In this document: positions 11,579 to 19,985 of the stretch, piece by piece
How the letters are laid out: every line of letters begins with the position of its first letter
How positions within the stretch are numbered: the first letter of the stretch is position 1
Virus record (IMG/VR): IMGVR_UViG_3300034061_001472
Coordinates: 1-64,000 of that record
From: a virus
Length of the DNA: 64,000 nt
Strand: one strand, 5' to 3'
Position numbers and translations under genes: made by a program
The notes under the pieces: generated by a model
What the model was told of the DNA's origin: nothing
The model's input: the letters and a program-made list of their open reading frames with translations, nothing else
The model's database searches: none

Positions 11579-12462
11579 AGAACGTCTGGGACGTTTATAG
11601 CGTTATACTTAGCTTCTCTAGTCTCCGGATCTGCCAATTCGTTGTACATCCATGTAGACGCGTCTGCATTTTCAGTTAACGTAAGCACTCCGTATATCTT
11701 TCTATTGTCTAGGTACTGATCTACATTATTCTTTCTTGCTGACTCGGAGAAGACCATATACTCCCAGCGATCAGATTCTTCAAGATAGCTAAGAGTGCCA
11801 AGATGCTCTCGCTTGATTAAGTATGTGCAGTGAACGCAGTCTACTTTATGCGGCTTACGCTCATTCTGATAAAGAATTTGATAGTAAATTGGTTCAGGTA
11901 CTACCGAGCCGTAGCTATCTACTATGTAGTGGTAATTAGAATAATAGCGTCCTTCATGCCCGGCAAGACGACCTTTTTGATCTTCGCTGTCTGGATGCTC
12001 TGGTGTAGCTACAGCGTATCTAAGTAGTGGCGCAACAATAGGGAGATCAAGTGCGACTAGTTCTTTAAGTGTTTCAGGGTATATAAAGTTATCGGCGTCA
12101 ATAACAAAGTAGTAATCGCTACCGGCGCGTATAGCTTGACGTAAACTTTCTTGACGTATTTTGCCAAGAACTCTAAATCGTTCTCCGTTCCATTCGTGCA
12201 CTCCGTAATTTTCAACCTTAGTAGACACGTTTGAGCAGTCGAACAAGTAGTCTTGATACTCGCTACCGTTAGCAGAAAGCCACTTGCGAAGAATTTTTTC
12301 AGAGTTATCTGTATTGTTATTTGTTCTTACGTACAGAAATATCTTATCCTTAGGGTAGTCAAGCTCTTCTAAGGTTCTTAAAAACAAAGAAAGAACAGCT
12401 TCTTTTTGTTTTACTAGTACTGCGATAAATACGGTAGGAAGATCAGCATCATTCATAGACAT
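11575..12462 (-). CDS. Glycosyltransferase resembling the procollagen galactosyltransferase/PLOD N-terminal domain
   Basis: 295 residues. The order of motifs follows, from memory, the N-terminal domain of animal COLGALT proteins and the glycosyltransferase domain of lysyl hydroxylases: VFIAVLVKQKE; LEELDYPKDKIFLYVRTNNNTDNS; KIRQESLRQAI; DYYFVIDADNF (DxD metal site); LPIVAPLL; YSNYHY; and a later CVHCTYLI. No hydroxylase domain is attached. It is the last gene of the leftward early transcript, 20 bp after the WhiB gene, and converges on the rightward glycosyltransferase operon, so the cassette is split over two transcripts. ATG 12462 has no clear ribosome-binding site; ATG 12456 is an alternative. 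A generic GT-A role in surface glycan synthesis is the alternative reading. Confidence 0.7.
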   Translation of the reverse strand: MSMNDADLPTVFIAVLVKQKEAVLSLFLRTLEELDYPKDKIFLYVRTNNNTDNSEKILRKWLSANGSEYQDYLFDCSNVSTKVENYGVHEWNGERFRVLGKIRQESLRQAIRAGSDYYFVIDADNFIYPETLKELVALDLPIVAPLLRYAVATPEHPDSEDQKGRLAGHEGRYYSNYHYIVDSYGSVVPEPIYYQILYQNERKPHKVDCVHCTYLIKREHLGTLSYLEESDRWEYMVFSESARKNNVDQYLDNRKIYGVLTLTENADASTWMYNELADPETREAKYNAINVPDVL

Positions 12463-12482
12463 AACATATCATATCTATTTGG

Positions 12483-12995
12483 CTATTCTTTTGCCTTTTT
12501 ACGAGTAGTTTTCTTAGTCTTATCTCGTTCCTTCTTAGCGATCTTTTCTTCTCGCTGAGCATGGTACGCGTCTACCGCATTAGCGCTTGTTCGTGAGCGC
12601 CAGGTAAAGTCACACGCCTCGCATTGAACAAGGCGCATCGTTGCCCAGCGTCCTCCCCCTGGCACATCTACAACTAATGTCTTAAGTTTGTTTGGTCGCG
12701 CGTTACACGCAGGGCACTGCGGGAAACGTTGACGACGAGATTCTTGCCCGTTCCATGAAACTGAAAGAGTACGACGAATTTCACCTTCGTCTTTTCCTCC
12801 CCAGATTCCCCAGATCTGTCGATGTTCAAGTGCCCACTTTAAACAGTCACGACGAACAGGGCAAGAGAAACATAAGTTCTTTGCTTGATACTTTTCAGAA
12901 GGTTCAGATGAAAAGAAAAAATCTCTTATTCCTTCATTTTCTTTTAGCGCACATGCAGAATCTTTCTGCCAGCTTAAGTCTATAGAAGCGCTCAT
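12483..12995 (-). CDS. WhiB-family regulator with C-terminal zinc ribbon
   Basis: 170 residues. Cys15, Cys42, Cys45 and Cys51 form the CXnCX2CX5C ligand set of the WhiB [4Fe-4S] cluster, followed by WGIWGGKDEGEIRR, the family's turn and basic DNA-contact segment. WhiB proteins usually end near here (~90-110 residues). This one continues with CPAC..CEAC, an apparent zinc ribbon, and a Lys-rich tail (KKERDKTKKTTRKKAKE). Host WhiB proteins bind the main sigma factor; phage versions, such as that of mycobacteriophage TM4, interfere with host WhiB regulation. It probably acts in early host takeover or late-gene control. ATG overlaps the stop of the upstream gene. Confidence 0.9.
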   Translation of the reverse strand: MSASIDLSWQKDSACALKENEGIRDFFFSSEPSEKYQAKNLCFSCPVRRDCLKWALEHRQIWGIWGGKDEGEIRRTLSVSWNGQESRRQRFPQCPACNARPNKLKTLVVDVPGGGRWATMRLVQCEACDFTWRSRTSANAVDAYHAQREEKIAKKERDKTKKTTRKKAKE

Positions 12996-13336
12996 TCTGC
13001 GGTTACCTCTACCCAGGTGATGGAAAAGACTTGATCAACTACGTCGCCTTCGCGAGTTTCGCCTTCTTCATCGCAGGCAAGCAGATCTGTGTCGCCATCT
13101 ACTTCTCCTGCGTAGCCATACGCAACGTAGGCAGACTCTAAAAATTGAAAGCCTTTTCCTAACGAGACTGATATTCCATCTCGTTGTAGGGCAGAAGCAA
13201 GAGCGCGGCGGATAAGTTCGTTCTCTAGATCAATATGATCATCGGTAAAAAATACTATAGAGTCGTCGTTAAGCTGCTCGTAACCGTCTCCGGTCCATTC
13301 TTTCCACAGAAGTTCGCCTATACGCGAGTCTTTCAC
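12992..13336 (-). CDS. Hypothetical acidic protein
   Basis: 114 residues, start GTG at 13336 with AAGGGGAGA a few bases upstream. It is strongly acidic (DDSIVFFTDDHIDLENE, DEEGETREGD), without cysteine pairs or membrane segments. I do not recognise a family. Its stop overlaps the WhiB start by four bases, so the two are probably co-translated. It is the first gene after a 137-bp gap and may therefore follow a promoter. Confidence 0.7.
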   Translation of the reverse strand: MKDSRIGELLWKEWTGDGYEQLNDDSIVFFTDDHIDLENELIRRALASALQRDGISVSLGKGFQFLESAYVAYGYAGEVDGDTDLLACDEEGETREGDVVDQVFSITWVEVTAE

Positions 13337-13473
13337 TGTCTCCCCTTACGCCGCCGTATGAGGAATATTACACTGGAAAGTCAGCCATTGCGCGGATAAA
13401 CGCAGATTATTTTAGAGTAATAAATTACCTAAGGCTAGGTGTGAAAGTGTCTCTAAGAGTCACTGAGCAATGC
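13337..13473. other. Intergenic gap, AT-rich, probable promoter region
   Basis: 137 bp between the pyrimidine-dimer glycosylase-like gene and the acidic protein/WhiB pair, one of the larger gaps in the early region. On the minus strand a TAATAT hexamer lies near 13355-13365 but no good -35 accompanies it. A short inverted repeat (cctaaggctagg) lies near 13427-13438. No RNA gene seen. Confidence 0.35.
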
Positions 13474-14001
13474 CTACATATTGTTGTAGGTGCCTAGCTG
13501 CAAGACCCCGTTGACATCAGGCCATAGGTACTGATAGTACTCAGGACGATAACCTTTATCCTCTGGCCAGTTAAACTGAGAGTACCAGTCGTACTCTTTG
13601 CGTAGTAAAGCAATGCGGTGGGTAGAGGCAATTTGCTCGTACGTGTCTTTGTCTTTAAACCAGTAAGGAAAGGTAAGCTCGTCGCTGATACGCCCTAGCT
13701 CAAGCGCGCGGACTAGTGTTCCTTGAATCTTAGGAATCATTGTAGATTTGTAACCACGAGCTAGCCACTCGTCACACATCGTAGTTGCGTATATAGATAA
13801 AGCTTTTTCGTGACCTTCCCACATCTTTGCCGCAGGATGATTGCGCCAGCCTTTAGGGTCACGGTGTTCGCCCTGTGGATTTAGCGAGGTGAGTACTAGC
13901 ATAAGTTGCCATGCCTCAAGGACCTGCTTATTAAGGCGCTTGTTGTCTAGTTCTTGAGCAATACGCTCAAAGGAATCAGTATGAGGTACAAATGTTTGCA
14001 T
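13474..14001 (-). CDS. Pyrimidine-dimer DNA glycosylase/endonuclease V-like protein
   Basis: 175 residues. It begins MQTFVPHTDSFERIAQELDNKRLNKQVLEAWQ and continues NHPAAKMWEGHEKALSIY, the pattern of the actinobacterial and phage proteins annotated as pyrimidine dimer DNA glycosylase (Pyr_excise family, related to T4 DenV). Such enzymes cut the glycosidic bond at UV photodimers; the N-terminal amine and a Glu serve in T4 DenV. Here the conserved Lys/Arg/Asn run (KRLNKQ) and HPA..MW..HE are seen. A role in repair of UV damage in phage DNA is plausible for a phage of sunlit water, but activity is inferred. Confidence 0.72.
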   Translation of the reverse strand: MQTFVPHTDSFERIAQELDNKRLNKQVLEAWQLMLVLTSLNPQGEHRDPKGWRNHPAAKMWEGHEKALSIYATTMCDEWLARGYKSTMIPKIQGTLVRALELGRISDELTFPYWFKDKDTYEQIASTHRIALLRKEYDWYSQFNWPEDKGYRPEYYQYLWPDVNGVLQLGTYNNM

Positions 14002-14033
14002 GTATTCGTCCGTTCGTCATTGTGTAAATTATA

Positions 14034-14348
14034 TCAGGCTGGATTGTCCTCGGGCGGTATTTCATCAAAAGGAAGAACGTTTTCTTCGTCCATGTCCATT
14101 TCCATATCCATGTCAGGTTCTTCAATGTCATCAGCCGATACGTATATGCCTACTACTGTAACCTTGCTGCATATAAAGCATTCGCAGACCGTTCCTGGCG
14201 ACAATTTTATAGGTACGTTTACGCTAACTAACCGCGTCAGAATGTTCCCTTCCATATCTACACTTTCGGGTTCCCACACGCTATTTTCTTCGATCCAGCA
14301 CCGTTCACAAAGCGGAACAAGATCATCGTTGTAGTCGCGTATGCTCAT
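14034..14348 (-). CDS. Hypothetical protein with paired cysteines
   Basis: 104 residues. LCERCW near residue 13 and CECFICSK near residue 60 could bind one zinc ion; the C-terminal third is very acidic (DDIEEPDMDMEMDMDEEN). No family recognised. It overlaps the stop of the upstream methyltransferase gene by four bases, indicating translational coupling. A small metal-binding accessory or regulator is possible. Confidence 0.65.
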   Translation of the reverse strand: MSIRDYNDDLVPLCERCWIEENSVWEPESVDMEGNILTRLVSVNVPIKLSPGTVCECFICSKVTVVGIYVSADDIEEPDMDMEMDMDEENVLPFDEIPPEDNPA

Positions 14349-15610
14349 TTAGCGGTAGTCTCCATAGGGCTACTGTACCACTTATTCTTAGCGTAGTGTC
14401 TGGAGAATCCTTTGTCAGCGTCAATAAGATATTCACGATCTCCGATTAACTCCGCGTCCGGGCCTTGTGGGTTACCGTCAAGTGAGTCCTTAATCGCCTT
14501 TCCAATCCAATTTGCAGCTTGCACTGGAACAGCCTTGCCCCATACAGCCGCAAGGTGTGAGTAGTCGCGTGAGTCTTCAATATTCCAGTCATCAGGAAGA
14601 CCTTGCATACGAGCAGACTCACGGTGCGTGATAAGTCGTGGTTGGGTTGGGTGCACTACGTGATCTAATGCAGAGCCGGTAAGCACGTTGCACCAATGAT
14701 CTTCTTTCCAGCGGTACGGTTGCGAGAAGCCCAGCTTAAATTCCTTGCGAATAACACGAGGAGAAATATCAATCCATTTCTGTGGAAAATTACCATCATT
14801 TAAGTCTACGGCTTTCTTTAGCGCACTACCAGTATCGCCATTGCCTTCCCAGCCATCATTGCCGATGATGCTAAAGATCTCTTCTATACGCTGAGCATGT
14901 ATGTTTGATTTGCCAATGTGGCCGTCAACTAATCCATTTTTTGTACGTAGATGCGTAACGTACTTTGATGGAGACGGCGTGGTGTACTTTTGCTTATTCC
15001 AAGTCTGAGGCATCTCTGCAAGATCACCTATGATGTCCATTATACGTGGAAGTTCTTTAGGCTCGGTGATTGGAGTTGAAAACTTAAGGCCAGACTCAAT
15101 AGCAACCCAGAAGTAACGTGGGCGATACGAAAATCCACCAACCTGCAGGTTGTTTTCCTTAACGTGGTATAGATCGTATTTTTTACCGGAGACCTGCTCG
15201 ACCATGTCGCGATACTTAACCATTACGTCGCGCCCCTGGGTGTATGCCTGCTGAACGCACTCGAAAACAATAGCGCGTGGTTTTACCCGTCCAGCATATT
15301 TCATAAAGGCTACGGTATGCTCGTGCGCCTTAGAGTCAGGTCCACGATTCGCAGGACCAGACCATACTGACCAGCCTGAGCAAGGAGGACAACCCATAAC
15401 TACATCAGCTTTTTGTACGCGCCATTCGCTAGGGTCGTCGGAAAATTCTGCAGTCCAGTCGTTCCCAAGAAGATGACGGTTGTTTTCAGCTACAACATTT
15501 CCAAAGTTTAATGTACCAGTGCGTTGAATCATCTTCATATCGTTCTGCACAAAGCCAAGACTCATAAACGCTGCAAGGCCGTTACAGTCAATAAAGGTAT
15601 GTTGCGACAT
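14345..15610 (-). CDS. DNA (cytosine-5-)-methyltransferase
   Basis: 421 residues. Motif I is weak (FIDCNGLAAFMSLGF), while motif IV is clear (MGCPPCSGWSVWSG; the Cys after PP is the nucleophile). Motif VI is VFECVQ where most enzymes have ENV. YRPRYFWVA fits motif VIII and SARMQGLPDDW..WGKAVPVQAANWIG fits IX-X. The stretch between VIII and IX is the target recognition domain. No restriction enzyme gene adjoins it, so it is an orphan: protection from host restriction or a role in base marking is likely. If cytosines are replaced by a modified base in this phage (see the gene at 26521), its substrate may be limited to particular stages of infection. Confidence 0.85.
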   Translation of the reverse strand: MSQHTFIDCNGLAAFMSLGFVQNDMKMIQRTGTLNFGNVVAENNRHLLGNDWTAEFSDDPSEWRVQKADVVMGCPPCSGWSVWSGPANRGPDSKAHEHTVAFMKYAGRVKPRAIVFECVQQAYTQGRDVMVKYRDMVEQVSGKKYDLYHVKENNLQVGGFSYRPRYFWVAIESGLKFSTPITEPKELPRIMDIIGDLAEMPQTWNKQKYTTPSPSKYVTHLRTKNGLVDGHIGKSNIHAQRIEEIFSIIGNDGWEGNGDTGSALKKAVDLNDGNFPQKWIDISPRVIRKEFKLGFSQPYRWKEDHWCNVLTGSALDHVVHPTQPRLITHRESARMQGLPDDWNIEDSRDYSHLAAVWGKAVPVQAANWIGKAIKDSLDGNPQGPDAELIGDREYLIDADKGFSRHYAKNKWYSSPMETTAK

Positions 15611-15673
15611 CGAGCTACCTTTCGTAGTTCCTAGGGTAGGACCTTATACCGACATCAAGTAGCTGGCGTGCTT

Positions 15674-15997
15674 TTACGCAGAAAGATTAGCTTTTTTCTC
15701 TAATTCAATCATCCCGACTTCGTACCCACATCCGGCATACCCTGCAATATCAATCCAAGTATCTGCTTGGAATCCAGATTTTGACGCGTAACGTGCAACT
15801 TTAAGGCCAACCATCATCATTCCAACATCTTCATTTGATATCGTAGTGCCAAGTATGACGGACCAGATCTTTGCAATTCGTTCAAAGTTTTCTTCTGGCC
15901 CCCCGTACTGCACGTCTCTATCGCCAGAGATAATTTTTGCAGCCTCGCGTAAAGCTTCTACGCGATATTGCAGAGGATCACCAGGTGACTCAGCCAT
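15674..15997 (-). CDS. DUF6378-like phage protein
   Basis: 107 residues. IISGDRDVQYGGPEENFERIAKIW is the hallmark of a small helical family common in phages and annotated DUF6378; its biochemical role is unknown. The overall look (paired helices, conserved acidic residues) is loosely similar to all-alpha nucleotide pyrophosphatases. It overlaps the upstream 72-residue ORF by 8 bp. Confidence 0.7.
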   Translation of the reverse strand: MAESPGDPLQYRVEALREAAKIISGDRDVQYGGPEENFERIAKIWSVILGTTISNEDVGMMMVGLKVARYASKSGFQADTWIDIAGYAGCGYEVGMIELEKKANLSA

Positions 15998-16208
15998 TCT
16001 TACCCTCTATCTTTGTGCGGATAGTTACATACGCAATTAAGACTCCGTCGTTATTTGGATCTTCACTAAAGTCTCTAGCCTTAAGCTCAGAGTCAGGCGG
16101 TAGCTCCGCAGAATCGTTATTTACAAAGCCTTGCCAGCTTTTCTTTGCGTTAGCAAGAATTTCATCGATGTTTCTTCCTCGGACTATAAGTTCTACGGTA
16201 GATCGCAT
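15990..16208 (-). CDS. Small hypothetical protein (72 residues)
   Basis: Not recognised. It is compact and mixed-charge, with an opening strand-like stretch (STVELIVRG) and a closing beta-like stretch (VLIAYVTIRTKIEG). Packed between neighbours with overlapping starts and stops, it is very probably translated. Confidence 0.6.
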   Translation of the reverse strand: MRSTVELIVRGRNIDEILANAKKSWQGFVNNDSAELPPDSELKARDFSEDPNNDGVLIAYVTIRTKIEGKNG

Positions 16209-16627
16209 TAACGGACTCTTTTCTCTAGTTGGTGCGGTGAGTAATGTGCGCCGTCTAAGATAGGTTCTTTATCATCTGTAGACTTAAATATAATGTCGCC
16301 ATAACGGATTCCTACAACCTTACCGCGTCTCCCGTTATGAATAGCGCCAGTTGCGCCGTCATAAGCGCTAGCTTTAACACGCACTTCGTCGCCTAAAGTA
16401 ATTGCGCCCGGTTGAGCGTCAGTCCATAGTTCATCAGGATTATTTTTTACTGCAGCATGTCCGAGAGAAAGACGGCTAAATAGCGCTATAACTTCTTTCT
16501 GCTGGTTCACCGACAAGGTAAGATCTTTCCAAGTTGCAAGAAGTTTAAGTGTAGCGTTGCCTATGCCTACTTTAGTCTTTGCATCTTGCATCTCAGATCT
16601 AACCCACTCATCATTAACTTCAGGCAC
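16208..16627 (-). CDS. Hypothetical protein with KOW-like segment
   Basis: 139 residues. The N-terminal half is helical. The C-terminal half contains DEVRVKASAYDG..NGRRGKVVGIRYGDIIFK, which resembles a KOW/SH3-like barrel (the G-x-V-V-G turn). Such small barrels bind nucleic acid or proteins; function here unknown. It shares one base with the downstream ORF and overlaps the upstream one by 8 bp. Confidence 0.6.
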   Translation of the reverse strand: MPEVNDEWVRSEMQDAKTKVGIGNATLKLLATWKDLTLSVNQQKEVIALFSRLSLGHAAVKNNPDELWTDAQPGAITLGDEVRVKASAYDGATGAIHNGRRGKVVGIRYGDIIFKSTDDKEPILDGAHYSPHQLEKRVR

Positions 16628-17105
16628 TGTAGTCTACCTCCTTAGGTAAGCACTTCGAGCACATGTCCGGGCTAGCGCCTCTACCAACGTCGTCGATAGC
16701 TCTAGTGCACAGAGAACATTTTACGCCTTCTTCTTTAACTTTGTACCCTTTTAGCTGTCTTTCTTTATTGCGTTCCATTTTCTCAACGTAAAACTTATTG
16801 AGCATCTCGTCTGTTCCACCCGCCGCAACGATGATATTTGCGACAAAATGTAGAACATCAACAGCTTCCTTAATTACTTCTTCACGGTCCGCGTAAGGGG
16901 CATCGTGCTGCCAAGGCTTCCACGAGATTGCCTGGCGCATCTCTGCAAGTTCATCGTCTACCGCTAGCATATTCCAACGTAGATACTCTACAAACCTGCG
17001 AATGTTCTGAGGCTTATCGCCTTCCATTTCTTCGTAGTTAATAAAGTATACGTCTTTTTGCAATTCACGGGTACGTTTTAACCAAGAATCAAATAAAATA
17101 GACAT
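16620..17105 (-). CDS. All-alpha NTP pyrophosphatase (dUTPase/dCTPase or MazG type)
   Basis: 161 residues. VDDELAEMRQAI and REEVIKEAVDVLHFVANIIVAAGG supply the paired acidic motifs (ExxE then ExxD) that bind Mg2+ and the nucleotide triphosphate in dimeric dUTPases, MazG and T4 dCTPase (gp56). The last ~35 residues add CSLC..CSKC, a likely zinc knuckle unusual for the family. It probably clears dUTP, or dCTP if the phage makes modified cytosine. It is immediately downstream of two GT-B-like genes, which suits a DNA-modification role. The exact substrate cannot be read from the sequence. Confidence 0.68.
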   Translation of the reverse strand: MSILFDSWLKRTRELQKDVYFINYEEMEGDKPQNIRRFVEYLRWNMLAVDDELAEMRQAISWKPWQHDAPYADREEVIKEAVDVLHFVANIIVAAGGTDEMLNKFYVEKMERNKERQLKGYKVKEEGVKCSLCTRAIDDVGRGASPDMCSKCLPKEVDYSA

Positions 17106-17106
17106 G

Positions 17107-18126
17107 CTATCCTTTCTTAGAATATAGTTTAAGAGCGCTAGATAGCGCTATTGCCGCGTCAGTGCGTGTAGGTATTGCGTCTGTGTATTCCTTGCGTTGA
17201 TCTTTAGCTAGTGTATTTCTTTCTTCCTGCGACATATCTTCTATCCTTGAAGCCAAGTGCGCCCATGAGCTGCCTATCGCGCTGCTTTCACGCCAGTCGG
17301 TTGCTACGGGAGTTAACGTGTTGATACATTGTATAAGTCTGTACGACCACCATGTGCCGTTTAAGTGTGGACTAAATAGCGCGCCTACACCTGCGGCAAT
17401 CTGGCTCTCTACCTGCGCGTCTGTCCAGCCCTTGTGCCACTTCATAGGAACGGTCGGCCTTTGTAATGTTGCGGTAGTTGACTTTACCCATGATGAAGAA
17501 TAATTTTCTACTACCCACTTTTCACGGCGCTCTAGTTCTATAACGTCTTGATTATTTATAAGATAAGAATCTAAGCTTATAGGAACCAAAGAAGACGCAG
17601 CGCCTGCCGGTAGCTGAGCTGCTACTCTATCTTTATCCTGCCATGGAAGTGAAGGATACAGTGTAGTTGGCCACTCTTTAGTAAGTAGATGCTCTACTAT
17701 GTCTAATAAGTTTTGAAGCATGTTTGGCTGCGAAGCCGTGTCGTAGCCTTTGCGATACGAGTAAAAAGGCTTAGTTAGGTTGTCTGGGGTCTTAATAATT
17801 GCACGAAGACTAGACGTAATACGGTTAGGCTCTGGTGCATCTAAGAAAAGTACAAGTTTATCAGTGTCAAGTAGCACGTCTATTACGCTAAGTGCACCGT
17901 AGACTCTATTAGCGCTTAAGCTTGTTAGAGGACTTAGCCCGACTAAGACAGAGTCGTATTGATCTAAATCTTTAGTGTTCCATGAGACTTCAGGATCCAA
18001 CTGTACTACTTCATGTCCTTGAAGAACTAGAACTGTCCGTATAACACTTGCAAATGACGCAGATCTAGCATTTGCAGATTCTGACGCATGAGAAGCAGAC
18101 ATGCCGGTTATAAGAATCTTGCTCAT
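17107..18126 (-). CDS. GT-B-like protein, paralogue of the next gene upstream
   Basis: 339 residues. It starts with a Rossmann-like strand (KILITGMSA). YDSVLVGLSPLTSLSANRVYGAL then LFLDAP and LRAIIKTPDNL match, position for position, YDVLWINLAPLNSLNGRQGAMGAL..FFDDW..ARALIRKPEML in the protein at 18123. A later LFSPHLNGTWWSYRLIQC parallels ILSPPYPHAGSGWWRSRF. The fold resembles GT-B transferases. As a pair set in a nucleotide-metabolism operon they are candidate DNA base glycosyltransferases (inference). The catalytic residues are not certain; it is shorter and more divergent than its partner. ATG overlaps the upstream stop. Confidence 0.6.
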   Translation of the reverse strand: MSKILITGMSASHASESANARSASFASVIRTVLVLQGHEVVQLDPEVSWNTKDLDQYDSVLVGLSPLTSLSANRVYGALSVIDVLLDTDKLVLFLDAPEPNRITSSLRAIIKTPDNLTKPFYSYRKGYDTASQPNMLQNLLDIVEHLLTKEWPTTLYPSLPWQDKDRVAAQLPAGAASSLVPISLDSYLINNQDVIELERREKWVVENYSSSWVKSTTATLQRPTVPMKWHKGWTDAQVESQIAAGVGALFSPHLNGTWWSYRLIQCINTLTPVATDWRESSAIGSSWAHLASRIEDMSQEERNTLAKDQRKEYTDAIPTRTDAAIALSSALKLYSKKG

Positions 18127-19334
18127 GCCAAAGTCCCATCTGCGTTACGCTTAACACCTTTATCCTCGGCTACCGCGCGTTCAATGATGCGATTACAGTG
18201 CTCTACAAACGCAGAGTATTCTGGGATATACGGAGCAAGTGCAGTGCGTTGTGCCATGGCTGCTTCGTGTAGCTCTGTATCAGACATCTTCTCAACGTCG
18301 GTAATCTTTAGCTTATACGCATCACCAAGTGAATCGCCTTCGCCTTTGTCGGTTACAAGAATAGAACCCACATGCGCTGCGTATAGGAAGCGACTACGCC
18401 ACCAGCCGGACCCCGCGTGTGGATACGGTGGAGAAAGAATTCCCCAGTGATGATTGTAAAACTCGAGGACGTCTTGTTCGGTGTCAAAACGTTGTCCACC
18501 AAGTTTTTTAATAAGCTTACGACTGCCTACAATTTCAACTGGCCAGTCTGGATCTTTCTTTTCTAACCAAGTATCATGCGGCATAAGAGCGCCAAGTACC
18601 CACGAGCGCTTCTTGCTTGCTGAAGACAGAGGCACGACAGGTTGAAGTGTTGGAATAATCGTAGCGGTAGGGTCTAGAGCTTCAATAGGGCCAACTTCAT
18701 CAGGCATACGCTTACGTACGCTAGATCTATCTCCAAAAGCGTACATAGGGCACACTGGAACCATACCAGCAGCCCATCGATCAGCAAGTAAGTCACGCGC
18801 AGCTTCAACTAATCTTTTTTCATACGGCTTAATGTTTTCATCGTTGTCCATCATGTAGTAGCGCTCGATGTAGCACTTTTTTGCTGCCGCAGGATTTAAT
18901 TCTTTGACTCGCTCGAGCGCTGCCTCGATATCTGCACGACTAAAGTACGTTGCGCCTTCTTCACCGCGATGTTCTGTGCCTACAAGCAGATGCTTATATA
19001 GCATCTCAGGTTTACGAATTAAAGCGCGTGCGCCGTTGAATACTGTGTTAAACTGCCAATCATCAAAGAATCCTACACAAGGAATACCAGATGACAAAGC
19101 GTACAGTGCGCCCATTGCCCCTTGGCGGCCGTTTAACGAGTTAAGTGGTGCAAGGTTTATCCACAGTACATCGTAGCTAGAAAGATCTTCGCCTGGAGTA
19201 ACTTTACGCCAGTCAACATCATGCCCAGCTTCACGTAGCGCTTTAGCAATAGACGCAGGCACGTCAATCTTCTGTATTGTGCGTTTTTCTGTGTTGATTT
19301 GCAACGCAGTGAACCCACTCATTAGAACCTTCAT
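18123..19334 (-). CDS. GT-B-like glycosyltransferase, candidate DNA base transferase
   Basis: 403 residues from ATG 19334, preferred over GTG 19340 because AAAGG is at the right distance only from the ATG. It has an N-terminal Rossmann-like domain (KVLMSGFTAL, DVLWINLAPLNS). The C-terminal domain has SWVLGALMPHDTW, VEIVGSRKL and LSPPYPHAGSGWWRSRFLYAAHVGSILVTDKGEG, which fits the donor-binding half of a GT-B enzyme. Its neighbours are nucleotide and replication enzymes, unlike the fibre-linked transferases at 7.4-12.5 kb. A sugar-transfer role on hydroxymethylated cytosine is a reasonable inference. Confidence 0.62.
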   Translation of the reverse strand: MKVLMSGFTALQINTEKRTIQKIDVPASIAKALREAGHDVDWRKVTPGEDLSSYDVLWINLAPLNSLNGRQGAMGALYALSSGIPCVGFFDDWQFNTVFNGARALIRKPEMLYKHLLVGTEHRGEEGATYFSRADIEAALERVKELNPAAAKKCYIERYYMMDNDENIKPYEKRLVEAARDLLADRWAAGMVPVCPMYAFGDRSSVRKRMPDEVGPIEALDPTATIIPTLQPVVPLSSASKKRSWVLGALMPHDTWLEKKDPDWPVEIVGSRKLIKKLGGQRFDTEQDVLEFYNHHWGILSPPYPHAGSGWWRSRFLYAAHVGSILVTDKGEGDSLGDAYKLKITDVEKMSDTELHEAAMAQRTALAPYIPEYSAFVEHCNRIIERAVAEDKGVKRNADGTLA

Positions 19335-19363
19335 GTCCACTACCTTTCTAAGTAGATTTGGAG

Positions 19364-19397
19364 TATCACCTATTCACTGTACCAGGAACAGGTGATA
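19364..19397 (-). other. Inverted repeat in the gap after the ssDNA-binding protein gene
   Basis: TATCACCT (19364-19371) and AGGTGATA (19390-19397) pair perfectly over 8 bp with an 18-nt loop. There is no T-run on the transcribed strand, so this is a weak terminator at best; it may instead be an operator or mRNA-stability element. Confidence 0.45.
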
Positions 19398-19416
19398 AAC
19401 CAGACGTACTTAGTCT

Positions 19417-19983
19417 TTAGAATGGAGCTGACGGTGGAGCTGCGACTACTGGAGCTTCTGCTACTGCAGCAGCGGCAGGCGCCGGTGCTGGTGCAGGTGC
19501 CGGAGCAGCAGCAGGCGCTGGCGCAGGCGCAGGTGCCGGAGCAGGTGCCGCAGCGGTTGCTGCGCCAGGTGTTGTAGCAGACGGGTAGTACTGCTTAATT
19601 TCGTTTTTCTTCTGACCTTGCCAGGTACGTGATGTTACCTGTGCACGGAAAGAACGTCCACGAATTGCTTGCTCGATTTGAGCGTTTGAAGGGTTGGTTG
19701 CAAAAAATTCACGACCAAGACCTAGAGCGTACATCTTACGAAAGAACATGCCTAGTGCAGCATTGTTGTCTGGAGTAACTACGAGGTTATCCCAAACAAG
19801 ACGCTTAGCATGCGCTCCGTTTTGTACCTGTGCCTTAACGGCAAACATAGTCTTGCCTGATTGCGAGACCTTTGCGGTAGCTTCTACAACTAGTAAGTCG
19901 TAATCGCCATCTGGTAGTGGATCATAGCCAGTTGAAACTTCGCCGGCATCTTTAACTAAATCGCCCCAGTTAAGAGTACTCAT
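19417..19983 (-). CDS. DUF669-like single-stranded DNA-binding protein
   Basis: 188 residues. The ~135-residue N-terminal domain (PDGDYDLLVVEATAKVSQSGKTMFAVKAQV) has the look of the phage OB-fold ssDNA-binding proteins in the DUF669 group. A ~45-residue Ala-Pro linker follows, then the tip PPSAPF. Classical SSB tips are acidic (DDDIPF); here the Pro-Phe end is kept but the acidic residues are absent. It is directly downstream of the Sak4-like ATPase, its usual recombination partner, with nuclease and helicase following upstream. Probable role: coating replication and recombination intermediates. Confidence 0.72.
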   Translation of the reverse strand: MSTLNWGDLVKDAGEVSTGYDPLPDGDYDLLVVEATAKVSQSGKTMFAVKAQVQNGAHAKRLVWDNLVVTPDNNAALGMFFRKMYALGLGREFFATNPSNAQIEQAIRGRSFRAQVTSRTWQGQKKNEIKQYYPSATTPGAATAAAPAPAPAPAPAPAAAPAPAPAPAPAAAAVAEAPVVAAPPSAPF

Positions 19984-19985
19984 CT

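Noticed and set aside
19417-19560. Ala-Pro tract at the SSB C-terminus as a frameshift artefact
   Set aside because: The frame stays open to a Pro-Phe end like other SSB tips, and Ala-Pro linkers are common in such proteins.
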